Shown: positions 54,702 through 63,905, counted from the first letter of the stretch. The stretch: 64,000 nucleotides of DNA from JABJAG01 sp038137215 (GCA_038137215.1 JAYQBG010000013.1:1-64000); one strand, 5' to 3'. Notes: generated from the sequence alone by a model not told the origin. Numbers and translations: made by a program.

Positions 54702-55988
54702 CTAGGCCTTGGCCAGCGCCTGATCCAGATCGGCGATGATATCGTCAACATGCTCGATTCCGATCGACAGGCGCACATATCCGGGCGTCACACCGGCCTG
54801 CAGCAACTCCTCGGCATCGAGCTGGCTGTGCGTGGTCGAAGCCGGATGGATCGCCAGTGACCGGGCATCACCGATATTGGCCACGTGATAGAGCAGTTCG
54901 AGCGAATCGATAAACTTCTTGCCCGCCTCCAGGCCGCCCTTCACTTCCATACCCATCAGCGCGCCATAGCCACCGTTGAGATAGGCGTCAGCCCGGCGGC
55001 GGGACTCTCCCTCCATCAGACTGGGATGAATGACACGTTCAACCTTGTCATGACCGTCCAGGAACTGCGCCACCTTGTCCGCATTCTCACAGTGCCGTTC
55101 CATGCGCAGCGGCAGCGTCTCCAGCCCCTGGATGAACTGAAAGGCGTTCTGGGGCGACATGGCCGCGCCGATATCGCGCAACAGGGTCACCCGCGCCTTA
55201 ATGATATAGGCAATCGGCCCGAGCGGCTTGACCGCTTCGGTCCAGACCGCACCGTGATAGCTCGGGTCCGGCTCGTTGAGCAGCGGGAAACGGTCGGCAT
55301 GGGCCTCCCAATCGAAGTTGCCGCCATCGATCAGCATGCCGCCGATGGAGGTGCCGTGACCGCCGATATACTTGGTGGTCGAGTACATGACGATGGCCGC
55401 GCCATGGTCGAGCGGACGGCAGAGCAACGGCGCAGCCGTGTTGTCCACGATCAGCGGCACGCCCAGCTCACGCCCGATGGCGGCAACCTCGGCGATCGGG
55501 AAGACCTGCAACTTCGGGTTCGGCAGAGTCTCGGCATAGTAGGCGCGGGTGTTTTCGTCGGTGGCCGCACGGAAGGCTTCCGGATCAGCCGGATCCACGA
55601 AACGCGCCTCGATCCCCATATCCGCCATGGTGTTCTTGAACAGGTTCCATGTGCCGCCATAGATGTCGGTCGAGCAGACAAAGTTGTCGCCCGCCCGCGC
55701 AATATTGAGCACCGAGAACATGGATGCGGACTGTCCCGAGGACAGGCCAAGCGCGGCCACGCCGCCCTCAATCGCCGCAAGGCGTTGCTCCAGAACATCG
55801 ACGGTGGGATTCATGATCCGGGTGTAGATGTTACCCAGCTCGGACAGTGCAAACAGGTTGCCCGCATGTTCGGTATCGCGGAACTGATAGCTCGTGGTCT
55901 GATGGATCGGCACGGCCACCGATCCGGTCGTCGGGTCGGCGCGGTGACCCGCATGCAGGGCAAGGGTCTCGGGATGTTTCGTGCTCAT
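54702..55988 (-). CDS. metY: O-acetylhomoserine aminocarboxypropyltransferase (sulfhydrylase)
   Basis: PLP enzyme making homocysteine from O-acetylhomoserine and sulfide. The 428-residue protein has the Cys/Met-metabolism PLP pattern. GNIYTRIMNPTVDVLEQRLA is near residue 52 and LSSGQSASMFSVLNIA near 82. VDNTAAPLLCRPLDHGA follows, then the PLP Lys in MYSTTKYIGGHGT, and SVGIE-like LSIGIEHVDD at the end. All are typical of full-length MetY. A 19-bp AT-rich palindrome lies 67 bases upstream. Confidence 0.95.
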   Translation of the reverse strand: MSTKHPETLALHAGHRADPTTGSVAVPIHQTTSYQFRDTEHAGNLFALSELGNIYTRIMNPTVDVLEQRLAAIEGGVAALGLSSGQSASMFSVLNIARAGDNFVCSTDIYGGTWNLFKNTMADMGIEARFVDPADPEAFRAATDENTRAYYAETLPNPKLQVFPIAEVAAIGRELGVPLIVDNTAAPLLCRPLDHGAAIVMYSTTKYIGGHGTSIGGMLIDGGNFDWEAHADRFPLLNEPDPSYHGAVWTEAVKPLGPIAYIIKARVTLLRDIGAAMSPQNAFQFIQGLETLPLRMERHCENADKVAQFLDGHDKVERVIHPSLMEGESRRRADAYLNGGYGALMGMEVKGGLEAGKKFIDSLELLYHVANIGDARSLAIHPASTTHSQLDAEELLQAGVTPGYVRLSIGIEHVDDIIADLDQALAKA

Positions 55989-56054
55989 GTCCAGGTTCCT
56001 GATCTTCGTCGTGTGGCAGACCGGCGCGGGCGGCCCTTTTTCACATTGATTATA

Positions 56055-56073
56055 TGTAATAAATAATATTACA
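56055..56073. promoter_or_regulatory. AT-rich palindrome, candidate operator of metY
   Basis: TGTAATA-AATAA-TATTACA is a perfect 7-bp inverted repeat with a 5-base spacer in a strikingly AT-rich patch. It is 67 bases before the metY start, in promoter position. It may bind a sulfur- or methionine-responsive repressor of ArsR, Rrf2 or LysR type. The regulator is not identified. Confidence 0.55.
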
Positions 56074-56184
56074 CGAACAATATCGGTGTTTTTGCAATTG
56101 TCCAGTCAAACCCGTGAGGCAAACGGCACCAATCCGGCCCGAACTTCCGTCCGGTCCGGCGCAGAAGCTGCCGAAGACTGAAGC

Positions 56185-56355
56185 TTATTCAGCCGCCGCG
56201 CGGTCCGCGGATCCGGAATCCGGCGACACCAGACCCAAAAAATTCCCGAATGAATCCCGGGCGGCGACCAGGGGAAATTCGACTTTCCCGGCCTCCCCGA
56301 ATTCCGTCACCGTGCCGCTGGCAGGATCGTCTGCTCCGAGCGTAAAGACGAACGC
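56185..56355 (-). pseudogene. Fragment resembling the C-terminus of a VOC/glyoxalase protein
   Basis: Directly after the TGA of the next gene upstream, the same frame stays open for 56 codons. It has GKVEFPLVAARDSFGNFLGL and ends ADRAAAE and TAA. The Phe-Gly-Asn-Phe-Leu-Gly-Leu ending looks like the last strand of a vicinal-oxygen-chelate fold. No start or N-terminus is present, so I read it as a remnant. Confidence 0.35.
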
Positions 56356-56661
56356 TCAGGCAATGCCGTTCGGTGTGGGCGCAACCGGTGCGGAAGGATC
56401 GTTTTCGCCAGCGTCGACAAGATTGCCCTCGGCATCGAACAACATCGAGACGACCCCCTCCAGAACACCACGTTCGATCATGTCCTCGACCATGGTGACG
56501 AAACGGACCCGGCAGGTATCATCGCCACGCAGGATCATGCAGCCATAATCTTCGGCCAGCCGTGCCGCCTCTATCGGATCAAAATCGCCGAAATGCATTT
56601 CCGGTGTAACCGGGACTCTGGCGAGGTCCATCCCGTCAACCCTATCCTGCGCATCAGACAT
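56356..56661 (-). CDS. Hypothetical protein, 101 residues
   Basis: The frame from the ATG at 56661 encodes MSDAQDRVDGMDLARVPVTP, then an acidic body with EDYGCMILRGDDTCRVRFV and SMLFDAEGNLVDAGE. No family recognised. The two Cys are spaced CMILRGDDTC. The open frame extends upstream to 56739 without support. Just downstream, in the same frame after the stop, lies a VOC-like remnant. Confidence 0.5.
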   Translation of the reverse strand: MSDAQDRVDGMDLARVPVTPEMHFGDFDPIEAARLAEDYGCMILRGDDTCRVRFVTMVEDMIERGVLEGVVSMLFDAEGNLVDAGENDPSAPVAPTPNGIA

Positions 56662-56809
56662 GCAATCCCTCCGGATCGGTACAACTGGCAGACTTGAAGC
56701 GAAGCGCGACTTGTCCGAAAACACATCCCGCCGCGACAACCCGCATGACAGTGCTTAGCTCAGTTCGAAGGGCGCGGGTAACCGCGGCCCGAAACCATCG
56801 ACGTTCGCA

Positions 56810-57505
56810 CTACCAATCGTAACCCGGCCCCTGCCGCGCCATCCCGTCATACAGGTCGAGGCAACGATTCATCCAGGCGTGCACCGGGTCAACGGGTTCG
56901 ACAAGGGCGAAGGGGCTCATCTTGCGGGCCCAGACAAAGGTGCCCATGACAATATAATCGGCATAGAGCGGGGTCTCGCCCCCCAGGTAAGGCTGATTGG
57001 AGAGCAGCTGACGCAGGGGCCCGAGCCGTTCGTGAAGTTCGGCGCGCCGGTCTTCCCGGCCAGCCTGCAGTTCCGCAATGGGTTTTCTGAACCGTTTCGC
57101 CCGGGTTTCGGCAAACCAGTCCCTGTCTTCGGGCAACAGGTGATCGTGAATGTCCTGCAGGATCATTGGCATCACGAACAGATGCAGGCGCGTGCGCCAC
57201 CATTGCGCAACAAAAGCGGTCAGCGCGCGGCCGACCGGACCGCCGAACAGGGACGGCCGGTCCGGGTAGGTGTCCTCGAGATATTCCGCGATGGCCCAGC
57301 TGTCACAGACCCAGGTTTCGCCGTCCCGGATCACCGGCAGGGTCGGAAAGGATCCGTCCCCGATCTTCCCGATCCCCGTAAATGGCGTTGGCACCGTCTC
57401 GAAGGTCAGGCCCTTATGGGCCAGCGCCGGACGGATACGCCAGCAATGTCCGGAAAAGCGCCGGTCATCCGCACCCACAAGATCATAGAGAACGATCGAA
57501 GACAT
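56810..57505 (-). CDS. Glutathione S-transferase family protein
   Basis: The 231-residue protein has an N-terminal thioredoxin-like domain (RFSGHCWRIRPALAHKGLTF, cis-Pro in FPTLPVIRDG, and DSWAIAEYLEDTYPD binding glutathione). A helical C-terminal domain follows (LGGETPLYADYIVMGTFVW with the N-capping-box Asp). The candidate catalytic residue is Ser or Cys in FSGHCW. The class resembles beta-etherase-type and other lignin-related GSTs, but this is uncertain. Confidence 0.87.
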   Translation of the reverse strand: MSSIVLYDLVGADDRRFSGHCWRIRPALAHKGLTFETVPTPFTGIGKIGDGSFPTLPVIRDGETWVCDSWAIAEYLEDTYPDRPSLFGGPVGRALTAFVAQWWRTRLHLFVMPMILQDIHDHLLPEDRDWFAETRAKRFRKPIAELQAGREDRRAELHERLGPLRQLLSNQPYLGGETPLYADYIVMGTFVWARKMSPFALVEPVDPVHAWMNRCLDLYDGMARQGPGYDW

Positions 57506-57519
57506 ATATTGTGTCCGGA

Positions 57520-57765
57520 TCAGAGCCGCCGGTAGAGCTTCACCGCCGAATAAAGCGCCGAGACGGTCGCCACGAAAAACCCACCGACCAGCACGGCGGG
57601 GGAAATGTCCCAGGCAAACTGGCGGGCCAGGTCATAGAACACATAGATGGCGAAGGTCAGGGCGAGCCCGAGCATGAAGTGCCTGCCACGCAACGCGATC
57701 AACACAAAGATGACCGCGATCACGACCTCCAGCGCAATGGAGACGAATTGAAGGTTCTCGATCAT
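57520..57765 (-). CDS. Small membrane protein (81 residues)
   Basis: Starts MIENLQFVSIALEVVIAVIF. Three hydrophobic helices are separated by short basic loops (ALRGRH, KLYRRL), with DLARQFAWDISPAVL before the last. It starts at the GTG-less ATG at 57765. Its start is 18 codons-worth of bases after the aldehyde dehydrogenase gene end region on the same strand. Function unknown. Confidence 0.5.
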   Translation of the reverse strand: MIENLQFVSIALEVVIAVIFVLIALRGRHFMLGLALTFAIYVFYDLARQFAWDISPAVLVGGFFVATVSALYSAVKLYRRL

Positions 57766-57802
57766 CCGCTCGCCACCTCCCATTCGTCCCCGGTCACGCG
57801 CT

Positions 57803-59245
57803 CTAGAGTCCGGCCTGGGTGATGAACTTGGTGTTCAGATAGGCTTCGATGGCTTCCGAGCCACCTTCAGACCCGTAGCCGGAATCCTTGACCCCGCCGA
57901 ACGGCGTTTCGATCAGACCGATGCCGTGATGGTTGATCGAGACCATGCCGCTTTCGAACGCCGAACCGATGGCTTCGGCGGTCTTGGCCGATTTGGTGTA
58001 GGCATAGGCGGCGAGGCCGTAATCGAGCCGGTTGGCTTCGGCCACCACCGCATCGAAATCCGAGAAGGAGGAAATCGGTGCGACCGGCCCGAAGGGCTCC
58101 TCGTTCATGATACGCGCATCCAACGGTACATCGGTCATCACGGTCGGCTCGAAGAAGTAACCTTCGTTGCCCTTGCGCTTGCCGCCCGTGCGGATGGTTG
58201 CGCCCTTGTCCACCGCATCGGCCACGAAACCCTCGATGGCATCGACCCGGCGGTCATGGGCGAGAGGCCCCATCTTGTTGTTCGTATCCAGTCCGTTACC
58301 TACCGGGAGGTTGAAGGCAAAATCGGTGAAGCCCTCGACGAAGCGGTCATAGTGCTTTTCGTGCACCAGAAAACGTGTGGGAGAAACGCAGACCTGACCG
58401 GCATTGCGGAATTTGTTGGCCGTCAGAACTTTGAGCGCCACCTCCACATCGGCGTCCTCGAAGACAATGGCCGGGGAATGCCCGCCAAGCTCCATGGTCA
58501 CCCGTTTCATATGTTCGCCCGCCAGCGCGGCCAGCTGCTTGCCCACGGCCGTGGAGCCGGTAAAGGTGATCTTCCGGATCGTCCGGTGCGGGATCAGGTA
58601 CTCGGAAATTTCCGCCGGGATGCCATAGACCAGATTGACCACGCCATCGGGAAGCTCGGCATCGACGAAACATTTCACCAGCGCGGCGCAGCTTGCCGGG
58701 GTTTCTTCCGGGCCCTTGAGGATGATAGAGCACCCGGCCGCAACTGCACCCGATATCTTGCGGACGGCCTGGTTGATCGGGAAGTTCCACGGCGTGAAGG
58801 CGGCCACGGGACCGACCGGCTCCTTGACCACGAGCTGGGTCACGCCATCCATGCGCGCGGGGATCACCCGGCCATAGGTGCGGCGCGCCTCTTCAGCGAA
58901 CCAGTCGATGATGTCGGCGCCGAACAGGGTTTCGATCTTGGCTTCGCCGACCGGCTTGCCCTGTTCCATGGTCATGATCGCGGCAATCTCGTCGGCGCGT
59001 TCACGCATCAGATTGGCGGCTTTGCGCATTACCTGGTAGCGCTGCATCGCCGGAACCTCTTTCCAGCCGCGGAAGGCTTTCTCTGCCGCCTCCAGTGCGG
59101 CGTCCAGGTCGGAAATCCGGGCATGGGCAACATTGCCAATGGGTTGTCCGGTCGCCGGGTTGATCACGTCGATGGTCTCACCCGCATCGGCGGCGCGCCA
59201 GGTTCCGGCGATGTGGAGTTCGGTGTTTGGATAGGCAGTGGCCAT
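57803..59245 (-). CDS. NAD(P)-dependent aldehyde dehydrogenase, succinate-semialdehyde type
   Basis: The 480-residue protein has FTPWNFPINQAVRKISGA, the cofactor motif FTGSTAVGKQLA, the general base Glu in TMELGGHSPAIVFEDAD, and the catalytic Cys in NAGQVCVSPTRFLVH. The C-terminal NHHGIGLIETPFGGVKDSG matches the GabD-like branch. It oxidises a semialdehyde to an acid. The likely substrate is succinate or glutarate semialdehyde, or an equivalent. It is divergent from a pyridoxamine-oxidase-fold gene. Confidence 0.92.
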   Translation of the reverse strand: MATAYPNTELHIAGTWRAADAGETIDVINPATGQPIGNVAHARISDLDAALEAAEKAFRGWKEVPAMQRYQVMRKAANLMRERADEIAAIMTMEQGKPVGEAKIETLFGADIIDWFAEEARRTYGRVIPARMDGVTQLVVKEPVGPVAAFTPWNFPINQAVRKISGAVAAGCSIILKGPEETPASCAALVKCFVDAELPDGVVNLVYGIPAEISEYLIPHRTIRKITFTGSTAVGKQLAALAGEHMKRVTMELGGHSPAIVFEDADVEVALKVLTANKFRNAGQVCVSPTRFLVHEKHYDRFVEGFTDFAFNLPVGNGLDTNNKMGPLAHDRRVDAIEGFVADAVDKGATIRTGGKRKGNEGYFFEPTVMTDVPLDARIMNEEPFGPVAPISSFSDFDAVVAEANRLDYGLAAYAYTKSAKTAEAIGSAFESGMVSINHHGIGLIETPFGGVKDSGYGSEGGSEAIEAYLNTKFITQAGL

Positions 59246-59404
59246 GATATTTCCCCTGAAACGGATTTTTGTGATTTCGCTCTGGGCGTACTATGCCACA
59301 TCCGCCGTCACTAACAGACGGTCCGGTCAAAATTCTGTACGGGCGCACGGGGGTTGGCTTTGGCGGTCCGGATTCGCCAATCTAGGCGGATAAGGAGCTT
59401 GAAC

Positions 59405-60016
59405 ATGACGTCCGCAGCCGATCCCGGGTATCGCGCGCCCGATCACTATGAAAACCTTGACGCGGTCCTCAACACCGCCTGGCAGATGCTCGTGGACGGC
59501 GCCACAAATCGCCGCACGGTCGCCCACACCCCGACCGTTGTGACCATCCGGACAGACGGGCAGCCCCGGGCACGCACGGTGGTCCTGCGCGGCTGCGATC
59601 GCGACGCCGCCCAGCTCCGCTTTCACACCGACCGGCGTTCCCCGAAAATCGCCGAACTGCGCGCAGATCCGCGCGCCATGCTCCACATCTATGATCCCGG
59701 CGCGAAGGTGCAGCTGCAACTGGACTGCCGCGCGGAACTCCATATCGATGATGACGTCTCGAACGCCGCATGGGATGCGGCCCAGGCGATGAGCCGCATC
59801 TGCTACCAGGTGAGCACAGCGCCCGGCACCGAGATCGAAACCCCCGCCCTGGCGCAGTTCGACCCGGATACCACGAATGGTGGTGCGGACAACTTCATGG
59901 TGGTCTCCCTGAATATCGAGGCCATCGAGTGGCTTTTCCTCGATGCCCGGGGACACCGCCGCGTGCGGTTCACCCGGTCCGGTGACACCTGGGACGGCGC
60001 CTGGCTGGTCCCCTGA
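59405..60016 (+). CDS. Pyridoxamine 5'-phosphate oxidase-fold protein
   Basis: The 203-residue protein begins MTSAADPGYRAPDHYENL after an AAGGAG site. It has the FMN-binding split-barrel pattern (PTVVTIRTDGQPRARTVVLR, FHTDRRSPKIAELRADPRAM, VQLQLDCRAELH, WDAAQAMSRICYQV). It differs from PdxH and looks like the general nitroreductase-like PNPOx group. Activity is unknown. Confidence 0.8.
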   Translation: MTSAADPGYRAPDHYENLDAVLNTAWQMLVDGATNRRTVAHTPTVVTIRTDGQPRARTVVLRGCDRDAAQLRFHTDRRSPKIAELRADPRAMLHIYDPGAKVQLQLDCRAELHIDDDVSNAAWDAAQAMSRICYQVSTAPGTEIETPALAQFDPDTTNGGADNFMVVSLNIEAIEWLFLDARGHRRVRFTRSGDTWDGAWLVP

Positions 60017-60193
60017 AAACGGCCAGAGTTCAAGCGTGAAGAAACTAACTAAAATAGAATTTTGGCCCCGAATACAGGACAAATAACACCAAAATAAAAT
60101 TACGCATTTTGTGCTGTCCGGGGGCATATTTGTGATCTGACGGCGACTCAGTATTATGGTTTCCCGCCTATGCAATTACAAAAAGCGGGATTC

Positions 60194-61729
60194 ATGCCAG
60201 TTAAAATACCAATCACACACCTTTTCATCCGGGTCGCGGCCTCCGGCTTCTATCGCGGGTTCACCAAATACGTCGCGATCACCGCCAAGATACTTGTCGG
60301 CGGCCTGATCATCTGGGCCATCGCCTTCCCCACCCAGGCTGCTGAGGTGCTGGGCGACCTCAACAGCATCATCCTGGTAGCCTTCAACTACTGGTACGTC
60401 TATGTGATGGCGTTCTTCGTCATCCTCTGTTTTGCACTGGCACTCTGGCCATCCTCCGGTAAGCTCAGACTGGGCCATGAAGAAGACCGGCCGGAATTCT
60501 CAAATTTCTCCTGATTCTCCATGGTGTTCGGCGCGGGCATCGGAATCGGCATGCTGACCTTCGCAACCGCCGAACCGATGTATCACTTCGCTGCCAATTC
60601 CAGCACCATCATGGGGCTGACCGAGGGCAGCACCGCGGGCAATGTGCGCGACGCCTATGTCTGGTCCTTCACCCATTGGGGCCTGGCCGCATGGGCCGCC
60701 TACGCCATTGTGGGCCTGGCGCTGGCTTATTTCTGCTATCGCCGTGGCCTGCCGCGTATCGTCTTCGGTGACTGGCTCTACACCGTGGCGGCCGATGGAA
60801 CCCGGTCGTCCTCGACGCTGGGGATTCCGTTCGCGCTCCTGGTGATCATAGGGGCTTCCACGCTGTCCGCGCTCTCGGGCGTCGGCAAGGGGATCAAGTG
60901 GCTCTCGAACATCAATATGGGACTAAGCTTCTTCGTTCTGTTCTTCTTCCTGGTGTTCGGGTCCACCTTCTTCGGGCTCTCGGCCTTCTTTGTCGGGATC
61001 TGGGACTACCTGCTCTCCATCCCGGGCAACCTCTTCACGGTGTGGCCCGCAGACGGTACCGAACAGGGCGACGCCCTGGCCGGCTGGCAGGGTGGCTGGA
61101 CCATCTTCTACTGGGCCTGGTGGATCGCGTTTGCACCGTTTGTCGGCGTGTTCCTGGCCCGCATCTCCAAGGGACGTACCATTCGTGAATATGTCTTGGG
61201 CGCGCTGATCATCCCGGCCGCCATGTGCTTCATCTGGTTTGCTCTCGTCGGCGGCACCGCCATCGACCTGGAGCTCTCGGGTGTGGCCAACGGCGCGATC
61301 GCTGGGGCCGGTCCGTCGGATCAGCTCTTCGCCGTGCTGGCAGTGATCCTGAACGAGACGCTGGCCTACCTGATGTCGGTCATCGTGGTCGTTCTGTTGC
61401 TGACCTATCTGGTCACCTCGGCCGACAGTGCGGTTCTGATCATCAACACGATCAACGCTGCGGGCGATGAAGGCCCCAAGGCGCGGCCGCATATCCTGTT
61501 CTGGGGTGCCGCCCTGTCGCTGGTCGTCGGGGGCCTGATCCTCGCCGGCGGGCTGGGGACCATCCGGACCGCGATGGTCATCGGCGCCCTGCCCTTCAGC
61601 TTCGTCATGTTGCTGATGGGCCTGTCGCTGATCCGCGCCGTCTATCGCGACGGCTTGCGGGAGAAGCACGGCCTGCCGACCACCCATGTGGAACCAACCA
61701 GCGCAGAACCGGCGGCCTCCAAAGACTGA
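60194..61729 (+). pseudogene. BCCT-family transporter interrupted by TGA at a conserved Trp position
   Basis: Imports betaine, carnitine or choline-type quaternary amines in intact relatives. The frame is 511 codons (normal length). It has several membrane helices, GIGIGMLTFATAEPMYHFA, the signature region YRRGLPRIVFGDWLY, and TIFYWAWWIAFAPFVGVFLARISKGRTIREY. After EFSNFS an in-frame TGA (60512-60514) stands where BCCT proteins have Trp (FS-W-FSM). A single G-to-A change explains it. Restart at 60521 (ATG) would lack the first two helices. The frame has no other stop, so the loss is recent or a sequencing error. Confidence 0.82.
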
Positions 61730-61753
61730 CCGGAAGACATATCGGGAAAAAGA

Positions 61754-61786
61754 GGGGCAGGGCGCGATGCGTCCTGCCCCTTTTTT
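61754..61786. terminator. Rho-independent terminator, usable from both sides
   Basis: The stem GGGGCAGG/CCTGCCCC (61754-61761 with 61773-61780) is followed by six T. On the other side it is preceded by GGGAAAAAGA. It lies between the BCCT gene and the convergent pseudoazurin gene. Confidence 0.85.
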
Positions 61787-61833
61787 ATTGCCTCAATTTC
61801 AGGGCCGTAGACCTTGCCGTGGCAGATACAGGG

Positions 61834-62274
61834 TCACGTCAGCGGTTCGAGCAAGGCATCGATGCGCGCATCGGCCTTGCCCGGGTATTTCTTCGCCATG
61901 ATCTCGGAGAGATTGTCAGGCACGTCACCGACGATCACCACGCCGACCATGCCCAGCCCGTAATGGGGTGTGCATTTGTAAACGTAAACCCCGGGCTCGG
62001 TGAAAGTGTAGGAGACCTCCGCGTTCAGCTTCGAGCGGAACTTTTCGACGCCCTCGGGATAGGCCCCGCGCACGAACTCGACATTGTGGCCCTTGTCGGT
62101 TGCCACCCAAGTCACCGTGTCCCCTGGCGCGATCTGCACCAGTGAAGGGGCATAGACGTTTCGCTCGTTGGTGTCCGGGTCCTTGTTCAGCATCTCCACG
62201 GTCACATCCGCCGCCATGGCCGGGACGGGCGCTGCCAGAAGGGCTGCCAGCGCAAGTATTTTGAGAAGTCGCAT
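61834..62274 (-). CDS. Pseudoazurin (blue copper protein)
   Basis: Periplasmic electron carrier, often donor to nitrite reductases. The 146-residue protein has a signal peptide cut near AMA (residue 21). The type 1 copper ligands are His-63 (DKGHNVEF) and Cys-101, His-104 and Met-109 in YKCTPHYGLGMVG. The rest shows the pseudoazurin pattern (IAPGDTVTWVATDKGHN). No denitrification genes are in the window. Confidence 0.95.
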   Translation of the reverse strand: MRLLKILALAALLAAPVPAMAADVTVEMLNKDPDTNERNVYAPSLVQIAPGDTVTWVATDKGHNVEFVRGAYPEGVEKFRSKLNAEVSYTFTEPGVYVYKCTPHYGLGMVGVVIVGDVPDNLSEIMAKKYPGKADARIDALLEPLT

Positions 62275-62385
62275 AGCTCTGGTCCTTTCAGAATTTAATG
62301 TCTGACCCTGTTACGAACCCCCGACCCCGACGGACCTCGGACAGAACGCCGCAGCTGCACGCACCCGCAAAAGAATGGCCCGCCC

Positions 62386-62413
62386 AAAAGAAAAGCCCGG
62401 CACAAGGCCGGGC
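62386..62413 (-). terminator. Rho-independent terminator of the microprotein gene
   Basis: On the minus strand GCCCGGC-CTTGT-GCCGGGC (62407-62413 with 62395-62401) is followed by TTTTCTTTT. It ends about 28 bases after the microprotein stop. The A-rich side is read only on the plus strand, so direction is clear. Confidence 0.85.
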
Positions 62414-62440
62414 CATTCCATGGGAGGAGACACAGGGGGG

Positions 62441-62521
62441 TCAGTTACAAACGCGCAGCCATTCCTGGCTGGAGCGGCTCACATAAACCTTTTCGCCGAT
62501 CTGGCAGAGATAACGGAACAT
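62441..62521 (-). CDS. Microprotein of 26 residues with its own terminator
   Basis: On the minus strand an ATG at 62521 is preceded by AAAGGA at good spacing. It encodes MFRYLCQIGEKVYVS at the start and QEWLRVCN at the end, then TGA, then a terminator. The protein has two Cys (positions 6 and 25), is basic and mixed hydrophobic, and has no leader. Too short to be listed by usual length cut-offs. Function unknown. It could be a leader peptide or an sRNA with an incidental frame. Confidence 0.55.
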   Translation of the reverse strand: MFRYLCQIGEKVYVSRSSQEWLRVCN

Positions 62522-62681
62522 ATCGAATATCCTTTCGTGTTTGGGTTGCCATCTCTACGAACCGGCATCCGGTCCGGATGCGCACTGACTGCATGGCTCC
62601 CCTGACATCAATTCAAACGCGAAATCCTGATCCGAACGCTCACCCGTCACGTAACGAGACCTGAAAACCAAGGAGACAGAC

Positions 62682-62975
62682 ATGCTTTCGATCTATCGTG
62701 CCGTCATGGATTCCGAACGGAACCCGCTGCGCCATCTCAGGCCACAACAGCGATTCCAGATCATGGTCGTATTGAGCCTGATGTGGACGTCGATCTTTTG
62801 CACCATGGCCGGTGCCTGGCTGTGGTACGGCGAACTCATTGCCGTGCACCTGCTCTTCGCACTCGGGGTTGCGCTGACCGGTGCCACCTTCCATTCAGTC
62901 CGGACGCCGGCAAGCTATCGGGACTACCCGAAGGCGGACGGGACGGCGCGCTACGACGACGTCTGGGGCGCCTGA
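62682..62975 (+). CDS. Small membrane protein (97 residues)
   Basis: Starts MLSIYRAVMDSERNPLRHLR after a strong AAGGAGA site. Two predicted helices (FQIMVVLSLMWTSIFCTMAG and LIAVHLLFALGVALTGATF) are followed by a polar tail SYRDYPKADGTARYDDVWG. No family recognised. Divergent from the microprotein gene. Confidence 0.65.
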   Translation: MLSIYRAVMDSERNPLRHLRPQQRFQIMVVLSLMWTSIFCTMAGAWLWYGELIAVHLLFALGVALTGATFHSVRTPASYRDYPKADGTARYDDVWGA

Positions 62976-63011
62976 CGGAGACGTCAGGATCCGGGCCGGA
63001 TCACCCGGCGC

Positions 63012-63784
63012 TCAGACCGGTTTTCGGGACAGGAAGCAGGCCCAGGTGATGTGCCCGGCTTCCACCGCCAGACGCCAGTCGGAAAGACTCCGGCTCACGT
63101 ATTCGAAGAATTCCGCCGAGACCGCCCCATGAAGGGGGTTCAGACGCGCCTCAAGCTTCTGATAGTGGGTGCGAATATCCTCCGGTCGCTCCTCGCGATT
63201 CAGGGTCTCAAACCCGGCGCCTTCGGCCATCGCCTGATAGTCATCGGGCGTGGCCCCGGCCTCGGCACGAAGCCGGTCAAAGGCTGTCGGAACGGCTGAA
63301 AGGTCGGCACCGGCCGCTGTTAGGATATCCGAATACACGAAGACCCCACCCGGCCTCAGAACGCGGAAAATTTCCCCGAAGACCCGCACCCGGTCATGGG
63401 AGTGAATAATCGATTCCTGACATATGGCAGCATCGAACCGGTCGGCAGGGCAACGCGTCCCGACGCGATGTCGGATCCGAGCCGGTCCCGGGCCACAGCG
63501 ATCTCGTTCTCGGAAATATCGATCCCCGTCACAGTGCAGCCCCGCGCGGCAAGTTTGCCAACGGTTCCGCCGACGCCATAGGCAATATCGATCACGTCCT
63601 GCCCCGCCGTGATCCCGGCAAGAGAAATCAGGTGATCCGTCATCGCCGCAGACGCATCGCCGACGCTCTCGTCGCCGCGGTCATATCGGCCGATATGAAT
63701 GGCTCCCCCCCAGCATTCCCGGTAGAAGGTCATCACGTCGGACGCGTTGTAATAGTCTGCAGCGTGCTCCGGGCCCGGTTTCAT
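63012..63784 (-). pseudogene. Class I SAM-dependent methyltransferase, frameshifted with small deletion
   Basis: From the ATG at 63784 (GGAGGG site) the frame encodes MKPGPEHAADYYNASDVMTF and motif I DVIDIAYGVGGTVGKLAARG with GCTVTGIDISENEI. After SDIASGRV near 63455 the reading moves to another frame (PADRFDAAICQESIIHSHDR, then VLRPGGVFVYSD), which ends at 63012. The usual 8-12 residues between these segments are missing, so a small deletion changed the frame. The nearest relatives are sarcosine/dimethylglycine or UbiE-like N- or C-methyltransferases. Probably inactive. Confidence 0.75.
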
Positions 63785-63905
63785 AGGCGGGATACCCTCC
63801 ACTGGTTTCCTCGTCCGAACCGGATGACAGGTGCCGGTCACCGGTCGGAAAACGCCGCGCGCCTGGCGGACGCACCGGTCATCAAAGTGGAAATTCGGGG
63901 GAAAA

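Noticed and set aside
60512..60514. TGA read as Trp (alternative genetic code) or selenocysteine
   Set aside because: TGA terminates many intact genes here, with ATGA overlaps, and no SECIS-like need or Trp recoding is evident.
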